A stretch of DNA of 64,000 nt from an uncultured Desulfobacter sp. (GCF_963666145.1 NZ_OY762614.1:1660001-1724000); one strand, 5' to 3'. Shown: positions 9,957 to 20,002, numbered from the stretch's first letter. Made by a program: numbers and translations. The notes: generated by a model from the letters alone, not told the origin.

Positions 9957-12641
9957 ATGGCGGCACCAAAAACCATCTACCTGATCGACGGCAGCGCATT
10001 TTTATACCGGGCCTTTCATGCCATCCGCAGCCTTGCCACTTCACAGGGTCATCCCACCAATGCCACGTTCGGATTCACCCGGATTCTGCTCAAACTCATT
10101 AAAGATAAAGCCCCGGAATACGCAGGCGTTTTCTTTGATGTCAAAGGTCCCACCTTTCGTCATAAAATGTTTGATGACTATAAAGCCAACCGCCCGCCCA
10201 TGCCCGAAGAACTGGCCGTTCAAATCCCGGATATCAAAGAAGTGGTCAAGGCACTGAACATCCCCATCATCGAAAAACAGGGATATGAAGCAGACGATCT
10301 TGTGGGCACCTACGCCCGCATTGCCCAGGAACAAGGGTTCAAGGTGGTCATGGTCACAGGGGACAAGGATTTTATCCAGTTGATCACCGATGAATGCACC
10401 CTGTGGGACCCCATGAAGGACACCCTCACAGACCGGTCCGGTGTCAAAGCGGACATGGGCATTGAGCCCGAGCAGTTCATTGACGTGTTAGGCCTTGCCG
10501 GAGACACGGCAGACAACATCCCCGGGGTGAAAGGCGTGGGCGTAAAAACGGCCGTTAAACTGATTGTCGATTACGGATCCATCAGCGGTATTTACGATAA
10601 TCTGGAACAGCTGAAAAAAAAGAAAAAACTGTATGAAAACCTGGCAGACTCTAAAGAGATCGTCGATCTAAGCCGGGAGCTTGCCGCCATCGACCGCCAC
10701 GTGGATGTTGAACATTCATTGGATGATTTTGCGCTCCAGGAATTTGACACCCGCAAAGCCTTTGAACTGTTCCAGTCCTTTGAATTCAAAGCCCTGGCCA
10801 CCGAGTTTTCCCAAAAACCAGAGACATCCCAAAAAACGTATAAAATGATCCACACCATTGCCGACATGGAAAATCTGGCGTCGGCACTTGAAAAAAACGG
10901 GATATTTGCCATTGACACGGAGACCACGGGCATTGACCCCATGCTGGCGGACCTTGTGGGTATTTCCTTTTCGTATGAAAAAGACACCGGGGTTTACATT
11001 CCGGTGGGGCACACCAATGCGAGCGCAATTGAGATGCCTGAAAAAGAAGCGGTGCTTCGCATTTTCAAACCCCTGCTGGAAAATCCCAAGATCTCAAAGG
11101 TTGGTCAAAACATAAAGTATGATTTTATTGTTCTGGCCCGGTATGGCATTGAGATCAAAGGCATTGTGTTTGACACCATGATTGCCTCCCACCTGCTCAA
11201 TCCCGGCACCCGGGGACATGGTCTGGACCGCATTGCCATGAATCTTTTCGGCCATAAAATGATCTCCTACGAAGAGGTGACCGGCAAGGGAAAAGACCAG
11301 ATCGGATTCCAGGAGGTCCCCCTTGACCTTGCCGCAGACTATGCGGCAGAGGACGCAGATCTGACCTTCATGGCATATGAGGTATTAAAAACACAGATCG
11401 AGGACAAGGGGCTGACCCCTTTGATGGAAACCATTGAAGTGCCGTTAATCAGCGTGCTGGCAAAAATGGAGATGGCAGGCATCCGTGTGGACACGGATGT
11501 GCTAAGTCAGATGTCCCAGGAGTTTGAACAGGAATTAAAATCTCTTGAAGAAAAAATATACGAGCTTGCAGGAGAGGAATTCAACATCAATTCATCCCAG
11601 CAGCTTGGGGTGATTCTCTTTGAAAAGTTAGGGCTGAAAGCCGTTAAAAAAACCAAGAAAAAAACCGGGTATTCCACAGATGTTCAAGTGCTCACCCAGC
11701 TTGCCGAAGCCCATGAAATGCCCGAAAGGCTGTTGCGGTACAGAACCCTTGGCAAACTGAAATCCACCTATGTGGACGCCCTGTCGTCCCTGGTTCACCC
11801 GGATACCGGGCGCATCCACACCTCCTTTAACCAGACCATCACCGTGACCGGCCGCCTGTCATCGTCCAACCCCAATCTGCAGAACATACCCATTCGCAAA
11901 CCCGAAGGCAAAAAAATCCGGCAGGCATTTATTCCGGCAGACGGCTGTACACTGATTTCCGCCGATTATTCCCAGATTGAACTGCGGCTGCTGGCCCATT
12001 GCGCCAAGGATCCCATTCTCATTGAATCTTTTCAAAACGACGAGGATATCCATGCCCGCACGGCACTGGAAGTGTTCCAGGTGCTGCCCGGCCTTGTCAC
12101 CGATGAGATGCGCAGCCAGGCCAAAGCCATTAATTTCGGCATCATTTACGGCATGAGCGCATTTCGCCTGTCCAATGAACTGGGCATCAGCCGGAAAATG
12201 GCAGGGATTTACATTGACAATTATTTCAAGCGTTATGCAGGGGTAAAAAAATTCATTGACGAAACCATCGAGCAGACCCGGGAGACCTGCGAGGTATCCA
12301 CCTTGTTCGGCAGAAAACGCAGGCTTGATGACATTCGGTCGTCCAACACCAATCTGCGCAACTTTGCCCAACGGGCTGCGGTGAATACGCCCATCCAGGG
12401 CAGTGCCGCAGACTTGATCAAGCTTGCCATGATCAAGATGCAAACCGCCCTTGCAACAGAAAATATGAATTCAAAAATGCTGTTATCCGTGCATGATGAA
12501 ATTATTTTTGAAGCGCCTGAGCAGGAAACAGACAAACTCATAACCCTGGCAAAGCAGGTTATGGAACATGTTACACCCCTGGAAGTACCCCTGAAGGTGA
12601 ACTTTGGTGCCGGAGCCAATTGGGCCGAGGCAGAACATTAA
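9957..12641 (+). CDS. polA: DNA polymerase I
   Basis: An 894-residue family A polymerase with all three domains: an N-terminal 5'-3' exonuclease (about 1-290), a 3'-5' proofreading exonuclease (about 295-500) and the polymerase domain (about 510-894). The proofreading site is intact: D320 and E322 in AIDTETTG, an Asp in NIKYDFIVL, and an Asp in AAEDADLTF. Polymerase motif A (DYSQIELR, D670) and motif C (VHDE, D847) are present. It works in replication (Okazaki fragment processing) and repair. AGGAAA precedes the ATG. The gene is followed by nadK after 50 nt. Confidence 0.98.
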   Translation: MAAPKTIYLIDGSAFLYRAFHAIRSLATSQGHPTNATFGFTRILLKLIKDKAPEYAGVFFDVKGPTFRHKMFDDYKANRPPMPEELAVQIPDIKEVVKALNIPIIEKQGYEADDLVGTYARIAQEQGFKVVMVTGDKDFIQLITDECTLWDPMKDTLTDRSGVKADMGIEPEQFIDVLGLAGDTADNIPGVKGVGVKTAVKLIVDYGSISGIYDNLEQLKKKKKLYENLADSKEIVDLSRELAAIDRHVDVEHSLDDFALQEFDTRKAFELFQSFEFKALATEFSQKPETSQKTYKMIHTIADMENLASALEKNGIFAIDTETTGIDPMLADLVGISFSYEKDTGVYIPVGHTNASAIEMPEKEAVLRIFKPLLENPKISKVGQNIKYDFIVLARYGIEIKGIVFDTMIASHLLNPGTRGHGLDRIAMNLFGHKMISYEEVTGKGKDQIGFQEVPLDLAADYAAEDADLTFMAYEVLKTQIEDKGLTPLMETIEVPLISVLAKMEMAGIRVDTDVLSQMSQEFEQELKSLEEKIYELAGEEFNINSSQQLGVILFEKLGLKAVKKTKKKTGYSTDVQVLTQLAEAHEMPERLLRYRTLGKLKSTYVDALSSLVHPDTGRIHTSFNQTITVTGRLSSSNPNLQNIPIRKPEGKKIRQAFIPADGCTLISADYSQIELRLLAHCAKDPILIESFQNDEDIHARTALEVFQVLPGLVTDEMRSQAKAINFGIIYGMSAFRLSNELGISRKMAGIYIDNYFKRYAGVKKFIDETIEQTRETCEVSTLFGRKRRLDDIRSSNTNLRNFAQRAAVNTPIQGSAADLIKLAMIKMQTALATENMNSKMLLSVHDEIIFEAPEQETDKLITLAKQVMEHVTPLEVPLKVNFGAGANWAEAEH

Positions 12642-12691
12642 CCCCCTGTCCGGTAAAACGGACCTCAAACCTTAAAAAATAGAGGAAAGAC

Positions 12692-13522
12692 GTGAGTAAG
12701 CAGCGCATCGGACTTGTAATTAAAGATGAGGACCACGCCCAGGACAAAGCCCAGGAATTAATTCAGCATCTCGGGGACAGATGCCTGGTCATTGACACCC
12801 AGGCGCCAACACCGCCGCCCATCCCCGACGATCTGATCTGCATTGTTGTGCTCGGCGGAGACGGCACATTCTTAAGCGTGGCCCGGTATATTGGTAATTC
12901 GGACATCCCTTTGATGGGTATCAAATTCGGCGAGGTGGGATTTCTGGCCGAAACCACTGAGGATCTTTTGTGTAAATCGGTTGAGGCAGTATTTGAAGGA
13001 AAGTACACAATCCGGGAGCGCAGCCGCCTGAATATCCGGGTCGTACGAAACCGTGAACGCATCGTGGATGAGGATGTGCTAAATGACGCGGTCATTAATA
13101 AGGCAGCCCTGTCAAGGCTTGCCTCATGTGCAGTCTATCTGGATGATGCCTACCTGACCACCTACCGGGCCGACGGACTGATTGTGGCCACACCCACGGG
13201 CTCCACAGCCTATTCACTGGCTGCAGGGGGACCGGTGGTTCATCCAGCCGTCCGCTCCACCATTTTGACCCCGATCTGCCCGTTTACCCTGACCAACCGG
13301 CCGTTGCTCATTCCGGACCATACCCGGGTGAAAATCTGTCTGGAGGGCAGTCCCGAGGATATGATTTTAACCCTGGACGGCCAGGAGGGATATGACATGG
13401 AAACCTGTGACAGGATATATATTCAAAAAAGCCGTCACAAACTGAAAATGATCTCCTTTGATGACCACTCCTATTTCAAGGTGCTCAAAACACGGCTGCA
13501 CTGGAGCGGCGGCAGATCCTAA
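12692..13522 (+). CDS. nadK: NAD kinase
   Basis: NAD kinase phosphorylates NAD to NADP. The family loop GGDGTF is at residues 55-60. A second conserved stretch, LNDAVINKAALSR, and the glycine-rich TPTGSTAYSLAAGGP segment follow. The start is GTG, preceded by GAGGAAA. At 276 residues the length is typical. It lies 50 nt downstream of polA on the same strand and may share its transcript; a small hairpin (GTCCG/CGGAC near 12649-12664) lies between them but lacks a T run. Confidence 0.96.
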   Translation: MSKQRIGLVIKDEDHAQDKAQELIQHLGDRCLVIDTQAPTPPPIPDDLICIVVLGGDGTFLSVARYIGNSDIPLMGIKFGEVGFLAETTEDLLCKSVEAVFEGKYTIRERSRLNIRVVRNRERIVDEDVLNDAVINKAALSRLASCAVYLDDAYLTTYRADGLIVATPTGSTAYSLAAGGPVVHPAVRSTILTPICPFTLTNRPLLIPDHTRVKICLEGSPEDMILTLDGQEGYDMETCDRIYIQKSRHKLKMISFDDHSYFKVLKTRLHWSGGRS

Positions 13523-13525
13523 CCG

Positions 13526-13651
13526 TCAATTTCCAATGATTTTTTTTATAACGGCCACGGGCCGTCCTTGGTCTATCTGAATCGAGGCCGGCTCATGGTT
13601 GTTATACTCGGTCAACACAATATCAGCCCAAAATCCTAAAAAACGATCCAT
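13526..13651 (-). CDS. Candidate small protein (41 aa), unverified
   Basis: The 341-bp gap between nadK and the next gene contains one short minus-strand frame starting MDRFLGFWADIVLTEY and ending KKIIGN before TGA. It begins with ATG and has GCAGGA about seven bases upstream. Its stop lies 4 bp from the end of nadK. Composition looks protein-like (hydrophobic start, charged middle), but I recognise no family, so this is a candidate only. The rest of the gap, 13652-13863, holds nothing I can name. Confidence 0.3.
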   Translation of the reverse strand: MDRFLGFWADIVLTEYNNHEPASIQIDQGRPVAVIKKIIGN

Positions 13652-13863
13652 TCTATTCCTGCGCCATCCGTTTTGTTACATTTAATGGGATTCAATTTGT
13701 TTGGTGATGTGTTTTTATGTTAAAATTGACACAATCGAATCCATTGGACAGATGCCAAACAAAAAAGCAATCATGAAAGCAATGTTTCACGGATCATTGC
13801 CTAAAATGGCTGACGAAAGACGGTTCTATGTTCTAAACGTCATCACAACATGAAAAGAAAAAA

Positions 13864-15909
13864 ATGATGTTAAACAAAAAAAATAAATTTTTATGTTTTG
13901 CAGCCGCCGTTACTCTGTTCCCATCTATTTTCTTTTTATTGATCATGGGGGGGTTTTGGCTAAAACTTTCCCCCACAAAGCAGAATCTTTTATTTGAAAT
14001 GATAAAGGCGGACGGAATCTATTTTTTCATCGGTTTTCTAATGTTTTTTGAGATTGTCGGCTACACGATCTATATCGTCTTGAATAAATTTTTTATTCCC
14101 TTGGCCAAAATCCCAGATGAAATTTCCGTAATGTCAACTGTGAATTGCGCCCACCGGATAAACACGGAAGGAACAAACGAAATTCAAACCATCGTAAAGG
14201 CCATCAACCTCTTTGCCGATCACTACGAAAATGTGAAAAAAACCATCAAAGAAGAGATCAACCGAAAAAGAGCCGAGTTGCAAATAGAAAAAAATATGCT
14301 CGCATCATTTTTGGATGAACTACCCCAGGGGATCATTGCCTGCAATACCGAAGGCCAGATCAATCTTTTCAACAAAAAGGCCAAAATTTTAGAAGCCCCA
14401 AACCATATCATCGGAATCGGCAGATCTATTTTCAATATCATTGATCGAGAGATCATCACCAATGCGCTTTATGAAATAAACGTGAAAAAGCCGGACAAAC
14501 ACGCAGCGGCATCGTCGTCTTTCATCACCTTAAGCCCCAGCAATGTCTTGATCAAGGCGGACATCTCGCCGATCTCGGATCAACGTGACAATTTTGCCGG
14601 ATTCATCGTCGTTTTCTACAACATAGGAAAAGACTTTGAGCTGTATGCCAAAATCGACAACATTTTCAAAGGTACCGCCAACGATATTCTTTCTTATCTC
14701 GATAAGATAAAAAAAGAGAAAACGGTCACAAGGGAAATCACCCTCATAGAAGACAATTTAAAGCGATCAGAAAAAAATTATATTGATAAAATAAAAGAGC
14801 GTCTGCCGTTTCTGGTGGTGTCTGACAGGGACATCCTAACGACGATCCAAAAAAGAGCCGGGGAAACCCTTAATATTTCGTTAAAGCCCGAATTCCCGGC
14901 TCACATCAACTGGATTAGAATCGAAACCTACTCTTTTATCTATGCGTTTTTATCCATTTTGACCCTGTTGAAAAAGAAGACATTTAGAAGAGCGTTTAGC
15001 TGTACACTTTTTAAAGAGTCAAATTTTCTGGCGTTTTTCTTTAATATTCCGAATGCTGAAAAAAACCGGGATATTTTTAGAGATGAGAACTTCTTTTTAA
15101 CCCTGAAAGATTTCTTGAATTATCATGAGGCGCAAATCAGTTTAAGTTTTAATGAAAAGAGCGAAAGGGGTATCAAAATTATGATTCCCCTGGCTGAAAT
15201 GAATGAGTCGGAGGAGGTGCGCAACATTGTCATCGCCCGGGATGCAGATGAGCGGCCCGATTTTTTCGATTTCGATCTTTTTACAAAACGAAAATCCGAC
15301 ACCCAATTAAATGAGATGCCGTTAAAAGAGATCGCTTATACGGTTTTTGATACGGAAACCACCGGGCTCGATACCAAAAAGGATGAAATCATTTCCATCG
15401 GCGCGGTCAGAATCGTAAGCGGCAGGATTTTGACGACGGAAAAGTTCGACCAGCTGATAGACCCGAAAATGCCCATCCCCCTTGAGTCTGAAAGAATTCA
15501 CGGCATCAGTGACGACATGGTCAAGGCAAAGCCAGACATCAAAGAGGTGTTGCCGATTTTTCATAAATTTTGCGAAGATACGGTTTTGGTGGCCCATAAT
15601 GCCGCATTCGATATGAAGATGTTTTCAAGAAAAGAGGCGGAAGCCCAAATTAAATTTGACGCCCCGGTTTTAGATACCCTCCTGCTTGCCTTGATTGTTT
15701 ATCCGATGGTCGAAAAACACAATATGGTCTCCATCGCCCGCTTTGCAGGAATTGATATTGTAGGCCGTCACACGGCCATCGGGGATGCCTCGGCAACGGC
15801 CCAGATTTTTCTTAAATTTATCCCGCTGCTTGCAAAAAAAGGAATTCATACGTTAAATGACGCAATTGAAGCGTCAAAAAAGACACTATACTCAAAATTA
15901 AAATATTGA
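13864..15909 (+). CDS. Membrane PAS protein fused to DnaQ-type 3'-5' exonuclease
   Basis: A 681-residue fusion. Two membrane spans lie near 8-30 and 45-70, followed by a HAMP-like linker, a coiled coil (about 110-145) and a PAS domain (about 145-265). A middle region (about 290-460) resembles a degenerate kinase-like module without clear catalytic boxes. The C-terminal 190 residues are a DEDDh exonuclease: DTETTG (D496, E498), AHNAAFDM and the HTAIGDA motif are complete. DnaQ-type domains trim DNA or RNA 3' ends. Here the nuclease should face the cytoplasm under control of a sensor. Local DNA is AT-richer than its neighbours. What it senses is unknown. Confidence 0.85.
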   Translation: MMLNKKNKFLCFAAAVTLFPSIFFLLIMGGFWLKLSPTKQNLLFEMIKADGIYFFIGFLMFFEIVGYTIYIVLNKFFIPLAKIPDEISVMSTVNCAHRINTEGTNEIQTIVKAINLFADHYENVKKTIKEEINRKRAELQIEKNMLASFLDELPQGIIACNTEGQINLFNKKAKILEAPNHIIGIGRSIFNIIDREIITNALYEINVKKPDKHAAASSSFITLSPSNVLIKADISPISDQRDNFAGFIVVFYNIGKDFELYAKIDNIFKGTANDILSYLDKIKKEKTVTREITLIEDNLKRSEKNYIDKIKERLPFLVVSDRDILTTIQKRAGETLNISLKPEFPAHINWIRIETYSFIYAFLSILTLLKKKTFRRAFSCTLFKESNFLAFFFNIPNAEKNRDIFRDENFFLTLKDFLNYHEAQISLSFNEKSERGIKIMIPLAEMNESEEVRNIVIARDADERPDFFDFDLFTKRKSDTQLNEMPLKEIAYTVFDTETTGLDTKKDEIISIGAVRIVSGRILTTEKFDQLIDPKMPIPLESERIHGISDDMVKAKPDIKEVLPIFHKFCEDTVLVAHNAAFDMKMFSRKEAEAQIKFDAPVLDTLLLALIVYPMVEKHNMVSIARFAGIDIVGRHTAIGDASATAQIFLKFIPLLAKKGIHTLNDAIEASKKTLYSKLKY

Positions 15910-15987
15910 TGGCGTCGTAAAACATCGCCCACACAGCGTGATGATGCCTGGCCTGTTCAACCCATGATTGTTAGACCATCGTCTGCA

Positions 15988-16227
15988 TCATTCAAACACC
16001 CAGCTGTATTCCAACCCAGGCCCAATGCATTTCCATCCGTCATCAAGCAATGAAAGGCCTGTCTCGGTAAAATTAATATCCGTTTGACGATCAGCGATCT
16101 TCACATTGCCGTTCTGATCCGATTGAAAGGCAACGGCTTTTCCACTTTTATGCAACAGCACAAAATGATCAGCACCTTTTTGAAAAAGCCGTTGTAAGCC
16201 GGCTTTTGGATAATCATCTTCATTCAT
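15988..16227 (-). CDS. Small hypothetical protein
   Basis: A protein of 79 residues starting MNEDDYPKAGLQRLFQKG and ending LEYSWVFE. I place the start at 16227, where GAGGA lies eight bases upstream of the ATG; the upstream TTG at 16242 is less likely. It is acidic, has no membrane span, and belongs to no family I recognise. It is convergent with the exonuclease fusion and 55 nt downstream of the LOG-like gene, so it may be cotranscribed with that. Confidence 0.55.
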   Translation of the reverse strand: MNEDDYPKAGLQRLFQKGADHFVLLHKSGKAVAFQSDQNGNVKIADRQTDINFTETGLSLLDDGWKCIGPGLEYSWVFE

Positions 16228-16282
16228 TGCTTTATTCCTCAATTCGGTTTCATACCCCGGCAGGCCAAAGACGCAAAAGATG

Positions 16283-16912
16283 CTATTGTGGCAGATTCAA
16301 AACCACCCGGGCAATGCGGGCGGCAGTCTCCTTGGGGCTGCGGCAGGGGAACATCCCCGGAATATTGGGCGCACCGGAAAGACCAAATACCTCTTTTTCA
16401 AACTGCAGGCCAAAGGCAATCTCTGAAAGGGTACCGTAGCCCCCGCCGATGGCCACAAGGCAAAGGGCGGCCCGTGTCAGAATTGCGTTTCTGGCCACGC
16501 CGATTCCTGTGGCCAGGGGGATGGTGACATAGGGATTGGCGTTTTCCGGATTTTCATCGGGCAGCAGCCCCACGCAGATGCCGCCGGCCTCCGACGCGCC
16601 TTTACAGGCGGCCTCCATCACCCCCTGGCGCCCGCCGCAGATCAGCGTCAACCCCATCTGGGCAATGAGCTTGCCCAATGCCAGCGCATCTGCAAGCTGT
16701 TCTTCGGACGCCTTTCGGCCTCCCAGAATACCCACCGGCACCCGGCAGCGGCCACTCTGTTGTTGCAGCTGGGTGACCGCATCCGTTTCCGATACCGGGG
16801 CAAGTTCTGCCGGAATATCATCCAGGTGGCCCCAGCTCCGGCTTTCCGGGGAAAAAACCTGCGCCGAACGCAGATTAATAAGATTGTTTTCTAAATCAAA
16901 AGCCAATGACAT
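16283..16912 (-). CDS. LOG-like Rossmann protein (TIGR00725 type)
   Basis: The 209-residue product belongs to the lysine-decarboxylase-like/LOG superfamily. The core runs from VGILGGRKASEEQ through GLTLICGGRQGVMEAACKG to VAIGGGYGTLSEIAF, the counterpart of the PGGxGTxxE motif. LOG proteins release free cytokinin-type bases from nucleotides, whereas the function of the TIGR00725 branch is unknown, so I keep a generic name. The ATG at 16912 is chosen because AGGAG lies seven bases upstream; the frame is open to 16936. Confidence 0.85.
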   Translation of the reverse strand: MSLAFDLENNLINLRSAQVFSPESRSWGHLDDIPAELAPVSETDAVTQLQQQSGRCRVPVGILGGRKASEEQLADALALGKLIAQMGLTLICGGRQGVMEAACKGASEAGGICVGLLPDENPENANPYVTIPLATGIGVARNAILTRAALCLVAIGGGYGTLSEIAFGLQFEKEVFGLSGAPNIPGMFPCRSPKETAARIARVVLNLPQ

Positions 16913-16993
16913 GGCATAACTCCTGTAATGGAACATCTCTTCGACTCAAAAATCTAAATCGGTCGAAGCGCCCCTGTATCCTGACATAAGTCA

Positions 16994-17785
16994 TCAGTCA
17001 GCACATAAAAAATCAATTAACGCGGCATTAAAATCTTCCGACTGCTCCATATTTACCATATGACCGGCATCGGCCACCATGCAAAGCCGGGCACCGGGGA
17101 TTTGCTTGGCCATCTCCTGGGATTTTTCCGAAGGGATCGCCTTATCCTCTGTTGCCCCCATGACCAATGCGGGAATTTTCAGCTGGGGCAGCAACGCCGA
17201 TGAATCATCCCGATCCCGAATCGCCTCCAGCCCCACAACAAACCCGGCAGGAGACGTTGCCGTCATCCAGCCGCGCACCTCTTCCACCAGTTCAGGACGA
17301 TCGGCAACCGTCTGATCAGCAAAAATAAGCGGGGTAAACGCATTGGGCACAACTTCCGGGCGGCCTGCCTGAATTTCCGAGATCAAATGGTTGCGCTTGC
17401 CCCGGGCGGTTTCATCATCGGCATCCGCCCGGGTGACGATAAAACAGGCGGCGGAAAAGCGTTCTGGATAACGGGCCAGCAAGTTGAGCATCACATACCC
17501 GCCCATGGACATGCCGCCGACCACGGCTTTCTCGATCCCCAAATGATCCAGCAACGCGATCAAATCATCGGCCAACAGATCCGTAGAACCGGTCTTTGCA
17601 CCCGGCTCACTTTCCCCAAACCCTCTCAGATCGGGAACCACAGCCCGGAAACCCGCCCCAGCCAACGCCTGCATCTGGGGACGCCACATTTTCCGGCAAA
17701 GGGGAAATCCGTGAATCAACAATACGGCAGGCCCATTTCCTTCTTCATTATAAGCCAACTCAATGCCATTAAGCTTTACTTGCAT
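16994..17785 (-). CDS. Alpha/beta hydrolase
   Basis: A 263-residue alpha/beta hydrolase resembling 3-oxoadipate enol-lactonase (PcaD) and related esterases. The oxyanion motif LLIHGFPL is at 22-29. The nucleophile elbow GMSMGG gives S93, the acid is probably D214 (GATEDKAIP), and the catalytic His is H242 in AGHMVNME. The start at 17785 has GGAGG just upstream; the longer frame to 17872 lacks support. The substrate is unknown, and no catabolic partner genes are nearby. Confidence 0.88.
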   Translation of the reverse strand: MQVKLNGIELAYNEEGNGPAVLLIHGFPLCRKMWRPQMQALAGAGFRAVVPDLRGFGESEPGAKTGSTDLLADDLIALLDHLGIEKAVVGGMSMGGYVMLNLLARYPERFSAACFIVTRADADDETARGKRNHLISEIQAGRPEVVPNAFTPLIFADQTVADRPELVEEVRGWMTATSPAGFVVGLEAIRDRDDSSALLPQLKIPALVMGATEDKAIPSEKSQEMAKQIPGARLCMVADAGHMVNMEQSEDFNAALIDFLCAD

Positions 17786-18092
17786 ATAACCTCCAGAATA
17801 GCAGCCATGGGCCCATCCGGCCTTTAAATATCCGGACTCAACCCACAACAAAACATGAAAATAAGTTAACAACGCATCCCAAGGTTCCCATAAACATCAC
17901 CTTGTGTTTGCACATCCAAGAAAAGATCCTATCAGCTCCCAGCCCGCACAACAAGCGCTTAAAAGAAACCCTTTTCATTGTTGCCACCCTCAATACCCCG
18001 TTAAAGACGGATCGAAGAAAGAATTTGCAAGCCGGTTGGGATGATGTTAATGATTCCACCGTTTAACATTTAAAAGAGGACTGATCAGACAC

Positions 18093-19037
18093 ATGAATAT
18101 TCTTTTTGCTGCATCCGAAAATTCCTGGGGCGGTTTTTTCGATATAATCCGCTCAGAATTACCCCATCACACTTTTAAGGCAACCGGGAAATTTCAGATA
18201 GATAGTCTCAAAGGCATTGATGTCTTAATTCCGACCATGTCAGCGGTAACCCAGGAGGTACTGGAAAATGCGGACCGCTTGAAACTGATACAACAATGCG
18301 GTTCAGGCCTTGAAGGGGTAGATATTGAGGCGGCCAAAAAGAAAAATATACCCGTTTGCAATGTCCCGACAGATATTTCAGGCAATGCGGACTCCGTTGC
18401 GGAATTGGGAATATATATGATGATCGGGTTATCCAGAAACATTCCCGCCATGGCCCAAAACATGGCAAACAAAAAAATGGGAGAACCCCAGGGAATGTCC
18501 CTGCAGGGCAAAACAGCGGGCATCATCGGCCTTGGCGGTATCGGAAAGGCGCTGATCAGAAGACTGAAAACATTTGATATGCGAATCATGGGCATCAAAC
18601 AGAATACCCCTGAACGGGCCAAAAAAGAACTTGGCATCGATTGGGCCGGCCCCCCGGATGAAATGTGCAAAATGCTAAAAGAATCCGATTATGTGATCCT
18701 CAGCCTTCCGCTGACTGCTGAAAGCAGAGATATAATCAATAGCGATACAATTTCCTATATGAAAAAAGGGGCGTTTATCATAAACCTGTCCAGGGGCGGA
18801 GTAATAAATAAAGAAGCACTGGAGAAGGCGCTTGCCTCGGGACAAGTTGCCGGGGCGGGCCTGGATGTGTTCTGGGAAGAACCGCCTGCCCCGGATGACA
18901 GTCTCTTTGGATATAATATTATTTCAACACCCCATGTCGCAGGTTCTACCGATGTTTCAATGAGAGGTATTGTAAAGGTGGTCTCGGACAATATCCGCAG
19001 GCTGGAGAACAAGCAGGCCCCGCTTTATTCAAAATAA
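18093..19037 (+). CDS. D-isomer-specific 2-hydroxyacid dehydrogenase
   Basis: This 314-residue enzyme of the SerA/2-hydroxyacid dehydrogenase family has an NAD-binding loop GLGGIG at 146-151. The catalytic triad is R234 (NLSRGG), E263 (VFWEEPP) and H281 (TPHVAGST). Family members reduce 2-oxoacids such as phosphohydroxypyruvate, glyoxylate or pyruvate with NADH. It has no ACT regulatory domain, so it is not the long SerA form. The substrate cannot be read from sequence. It converges on the AEC permease gene, overlapping by 13 bp. Confidence 0.9.
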   Translation: MNILFAASENSWGGFFDIIRSELPHHTFKATGKFQIDSLKGIDVLIPTMSAVTQEVLENADRLKLIQQCGSGLEGVDIEAAKKKNIPVCNVPTDISGNADSVAELGIYMMIGLSRNIPAMAQNMANKKMGEPQGMSLQGKTAGIIGLGGIGKALIRRLKTFDMRIMGIKQNTPERAKKELGIDWAGPPDEMCKMLKESDYVILSLPLTAESRDIINSDTISYMKKGAFIINLSRGGVINKEALEKALASGQVAGAGLDVFWEEPPAPDDSLFGYNIISTPHVAGSTDVSMRGIVKVVSDNIRRLENKQAPLYSK

Positions 19038-20002
19038 TTATACAAATAATCAAAAACAAACAAAACTAAAGGTAGCGATATCAGGGTAAACATAAGGCTG
19101 GATACCAAGTATTGATTAACGATCTCCCGGTTTCCCTGGGCCCTTGAGGCAAATATCGGCAAAGCGGTGAGAGGCGGTGTGGCGGCCTGCATCACAATGA
19201 TAAATGCGATGTTGTATTCTAATCTAAACAATAGAATTATTCCTAAACCTATCATCGGAAATAAAATATTTTTGACAACAATAAATTTAATTATTTCACT
19301 CCAAACAGCCTTGCCGGTCTTTTGAAGATCCACATAAATATTTCCACCGATAATAAGCATAAGAAGGGGGATGGTCATTCCACCGACCATCTTCAAGGCA
19401 GTTAAAATAAATTCCGGGATCAGCTGATCCCCATTTGTAAATTTTAAAAGCAGCCCCAATGCGGTTGCGATCATTACCGAATTGATTGTTTTTTTAAGGC
19501 TGAACTTCTGTTTACCTTTTTTGAAAAATAAGTGGTAGGTGTTAAAAAAAAATGCCGGATAAAAGATTGTGAATAAAAATAAATCAACTAACAATGACGC
19601 GTCGGCGCCAAATGTCTCGGTGATGACGATGATTGGAATGAAAAGGCCGTTTTGAAAAACCAGAGCCAGGTTCGTCTCTTCTTGGATTTCCTTTTGAAAA
19701 AGACGTTTAAAAATATTTGACATGAGTATTGCAGCGATCGTAAAAATCATCCAATAGATTGGATATAAATACCAGCCAGGAAAATTTGCCGGCTTAAACG
19801 TCTTGATTATTCGAAAAAAAATTAAAGAAGGAAGCGCAATCTCTAAAACCAGCGGGGAAAGAAGGTCTAAAACATCTATGGGGACCAGCTTTCTTTTAGC
19901 AACAAAAAAGCCTAAAAAACCAATGAAAAACATAATTCCAACGGATTGAGATACAACAATAAACATATTCATGCAGGCCGTCCTGGTATTATTTTTGATC
20001 AA
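19025..20002 (-). CDS. AEC-family permease (auxin efflux carrier type)
   Basis: A 325-residue membrane protein with about ten hydrophobic spans in a five-plus-five layout, typical of AEC permeases, which include malonate and malate carriers. Recognisable elements are FFIGFLGFFVAKRKLVP near the start and the broken helix region around 285-300 (AATPPLTALPIFA). The true start may be MNMFIVVSQ (residue 11). It overlaps the ADP-ribosylglycohydrolase gene by 14 bp, which suggests one transcript. Local DNA is AT-rich compared with flanks. A role in organic acid transport is inference. Confidence 0.85.
   Translation of the reverse strand: MIKNNTRTACMNMFIVVSQSVGIMFFIGFLGFFVAKRKLVPIDVLDLLSPLVLEIALPSLIFFRIIKTFKPANFPGWYLYPIYWMIFTIAAILMSNIFKRLFQKEIQEETNLALVFQNGLFIPIIVITETFGADASLLVDLFLFTIFYPAFFFNTYHLFFKKGKQKFSLKKTINSVMIATALGLLLKFTNGDQLIPEFILTALKMVGGMTIPLLMLIIGGNIYVDLQKTGKAVWSEIIKFIVVKNILFPMIGLGIILLFRLEYNIAFIIVMQAATPPLTALPIFASRAQGNREIVNQYLVSSLMFTLISLPLVLFVFDYLYNYFE

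Noticed and set aside
17838..18059. 73-residue minus-strand ORF before the 2-hydroxyacid dehydrogenase gene
   Set aside because: No ribosome binding site, no recognisable family, low-quality composition; likely chance.
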